Assembly (NCBI GenBank): GCA_011009095.1
Contig: VTPC01003420.1
Coordinates: 7,273-71,272, forward strand
DNA length: 64,000 nt
Direction: 5' to 3'
DNA from: Ignelater luminosus
Taxonomy: Eukaryota; Arthropoda; Insecta; Coleoptera; Elateridae
Below are positions 61,501-64,000 of the stretch, piece after piece (positions within the stretch are counted from its first letter, which is position 1; each line of letters starts with the position of its first letter). The position numbers and the translations under genes were made by a program. The notes beneath the pieces were generated by a model. The model saw only the letters and a list, made by a program, of their open reading frames with translations, was not told the DNA's origin and did no database searches.

Positions 61501-64000
61501 ATTTTAACGATATTGCTTTCCCTGATGTGAGACTTGTTCTTAAATGATCTTTTTTTGGAATACCTGTTATCACAAGTAAATAAAACTTATACCGTTGTAA
61601 AGCTTATAAATTTTTCTCTAACTTTTGCCAAATTTTATCGATAAAAAGTTCTATTTACCTAAACACATAAGAATTTGAAATGTCTAGTAAATAGTTTAAT
61701 CAATATGCGATGCACACCATAAAAATTCTTTGAAGATTATCTCCTGATCTTAGATGATGAATTAAATAAATTTTATATAGCTTGTTTCAGTTTGTGTCAT
61801 AGGATACTGAAAGATACTAACATTTTTTTGAAGGAAGTTCATTTAGTTCATCATCTAAAACTGGGAGGTTTCCAAAGAAATTTTACAACTCTAGTTTTAC
61901 ATATAAATAGATAAAGAATGATTGCTAGACTGTACAGTACAATACTGACATTCACATTAGGACATCTTAGAAACCATTAACTTTTCAACGTTTTTCCACA
62001 GGACAAAAAATACTTTTTGGATGATATTTAATTTTTTAAATTTAAACGTTCGAGAAATACCTTTGCACCAGAGGCCTATCTACATCTCAAAATTTGAATT
62101 CAAATACCTTGTCTAATTACTAAAATATTTGGCTTAGAAGTTTTAAGTGAAACACCCTGTATAAATGTTCAGCATTATTTTAGGAATAAGCTACTAAAAG
62201 CAATATTTGTCAGCAAACTCTAACTGGTTCGAAGTTAGAAGATAATTACGATAAACCTGCAATCTCAATGCTTAGGGGACCTAGCGAGTAAAGTTGGTGG
62301 ACATTTGCAGCCTTTTGGAGAATAGTCCTCTTAATGTGATTTAAACATGCCAAAATTCATCTTTTCCCTAATTAGGTGCGGGTCTAACTCTATTTTCCGA
62401 GCCTTTGCCCGCCCGAGCGGCACGCAATTGTAACGCCTGCATTTTAACGACTTTCTCGAGCATACACATTAAAAGGTAAGTCGTGTCTACCATTTTTAAG
62501 CTTATTAAATTTAGCACAATATTAATTTAAAACATTTTTATATATGTTAAGAGTAAAACGCTGTTTAGCTCAAAACACTTTTTTAAACTTTAGCAACTAC
62601 TTTTTGAGCACTGTTCTTATTAATACTGACAAAACTACTACTAAGAGACAATGGGAAAACACACTACAGCAGAGTTTTAGACAATATTATAAGAAATTAA
62701 CTGAAGAAATTGGTTTAGTAGCTAGAAGCTTATAAATGAAACGCTACATTTTCAAGGTTTGAGGGCACGGTGGGCAAGCACGCAGAGGAGAAAAAAGGAC
62801 TTTTGTATATACACTTCTTTGAACATGTACCACACATCTGAAAAAATGCAGCTTGTCTCTAATTAACTAATTGTTTGATTTGCTGTTGATGACTTAAGTA
62901 TGTATGGAACTCGTTATGACTGGGGACAATCACATTTCACATTGGAAATTTGAAATCAACATTTTGGCACATTTTCAGTTTTGCCAACAGTTACTCAGAA
63001 TTGCTAGCTTGAATTTTGAAATGGTCTGTCAGCCATTCTTTGACTTTGGGTGCTCGATAGACCGGTGGATTTTAAATCAAGTTAATCAACTGAATGGATG
63101 GTACTGGAATTTTGTTTGCCTACGATGACCTGTATAGTTGTGGAGATTTTTGTTTTTTGAGTTGATTTGCGCGACGCTGCTTGAGTGAAAATCGGTGGGA
63201 CATTAGTCTATTAATACATACGAATTGTAACGGGAAAAGCTACACTGCATAATTTAGTTTATCTTTGTAGTCAACGATATAAGCAGATGTGAAAAAAACA
63301 AACTATGCAAATTTGTACCGTCTTGTTGTGACTGTACTACATCTAACAATTTTTGTATCACGTTAGGTTTCTCTATTGATACCGCATGTCAAACCTTTTG
63401 CAACATATGACGTAAACAAATCTGCGTTTTCGGTCTATATGAAATTTGGTGGTCCCAGATTTATTTGAAATTCACCGTACACCAAACTAATAAGTAGCTA
63501 TCTGTTCTGAAATTATTGTTGTAAGGATATAGTGTTAGTATTGGAGAAGAATGTTTTGCTATTCCGGGTACCTCTACGTTTGAAATACGTAACTCAAAAA
63601 CAACGCAGAGAATTCAACAAGGTCGGTAACACAAATAGTTCTGTATTCAAATACAGATTTTAGTGCTCCCGATTTCAGTTTATGTAAACCTCTAATATTT
63701 TTTTCTATAACTTACGTTTGATTGCACAATTCAAGTAAAAATAATGCAGTAATAAAATAGAATCATTAATTACTTAATTGTAATATTTCGTTCAAGTAGC
63801 ATTTTTGTAATCATTTAGATTTACCAACAGAAAAAGTACAGATAAATTATTGAGAAATTTCATATCAAAGCTTTTTTTCTTTCTTAATATCAAATTAAAA
63901 TCTAAATGTCTTAGTATTTGGCATTTTTAGAATTTTAAGTATTTCTCTTTTCTTTTAGTCTTCTGTGATTTTCAACTTTTTATCGTTTGTTATTTTCCTT
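58561..64000. other. Intron or upstream region of the minus-strand ADAMTS-like gene
   Basis: Apart from dispersed repeat copy 2 and a doubtful micro-exon near 58842-58886, I find no exon of the paralog. Decayed text near 60700-60860 on the minus strand faintly resembles a transposase C-terminus, but it is too weak to call. Confidence 0.45.
61500..62865 (+). repeat. Dispersed repeat, copy 2, with a 430 bp insertion
   Basis: Second copy of the repeat at 18865-19830. It contains extra sequence at about 61725-62160 absent from copy 1. The start of this insert folds back on itself: TTAGATGATGAATTAAAT near 61760 pairs with a complement near 61840. It ends GAAACACCCTGTATA, like the other short elements here, so it is probably a later insertion into the repeat. 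Confidence 0.7.

Overview
The window is AT-rich animal nuclear DNA with split genes, long introns full of transposons and small GT-AG introns. The transposon types (full-length mariners, BEL/Pao and Jockey-like remnants, many short foldback elements ending in ACACCCTGTATA-like sequence) suggest an insect, perhaps a beetle. This is inference from style, not a species identification. There is one 400-base run of N (32198-32597).

The main content is one large plus-strand gene for a secreted metalloprotease of the ADAMTS family. I rebuilt it as 19 exons from 8883 to 57410. All splice phases agree and the exon lengths sum to 3150 nt, giving 1049 residues plus stop. The order is signal peptide, prodomain, reprolysin-type metalloprotease, disintegrin-like, TSR1, cysteine-rich, spacer, two further TSR-like modules, a basic helix and an acidic tail. 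Exons 1-2 lie near 9 kb, exon 3 at 23.4 kb, exons 4-5 near 33 kb, exons 6-18 are packed into 47.2-51.3 kb, and the last exon is at 57.2 kb. The zinc motif is HEIAHTMAIPHD, with Ala where nearly all metzincins have Gly.

A second ADAMTS-like gene lies tail-to-tail on the minus strand; its last three exons are at 57543-58560. Its two C-terminal TSR modules and tail match those of the plus-strand gene in order and splice phase, so the pair looks like an inverted local duplication. Only 132 bp separate the stop codons, and the minus gene's only AATAAA is 7 bp beyond the plus gene's stop, so the 3' ends probably overlap. Its upstream exons are not recognisable in the remaining 5.4 kb and probably lie beyond the window.

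The introns and flanks hold two complete mariner elements with intact DD34D transposase ORFs, near-perfect inverted termini and TA target sites (13868-15159 and 28934-30249). They also hold a fossil mariner (54312-55240), two relics of another Tc1/mariner-superfamily transposase (10.6-11.2 kb and 17.2-18.0 kb), a BEL/Pao pol fragment, a Jockey-like reverse-transcriptase fragment, several miniature inverted-repeat elements, and a pair of diverged direct repeats of about 1 kb at 18.9 and 61.5 kb. I saw no convincing tRNA, rRNA or CRISPR array. 1-8.8 kb has no gene I can support.
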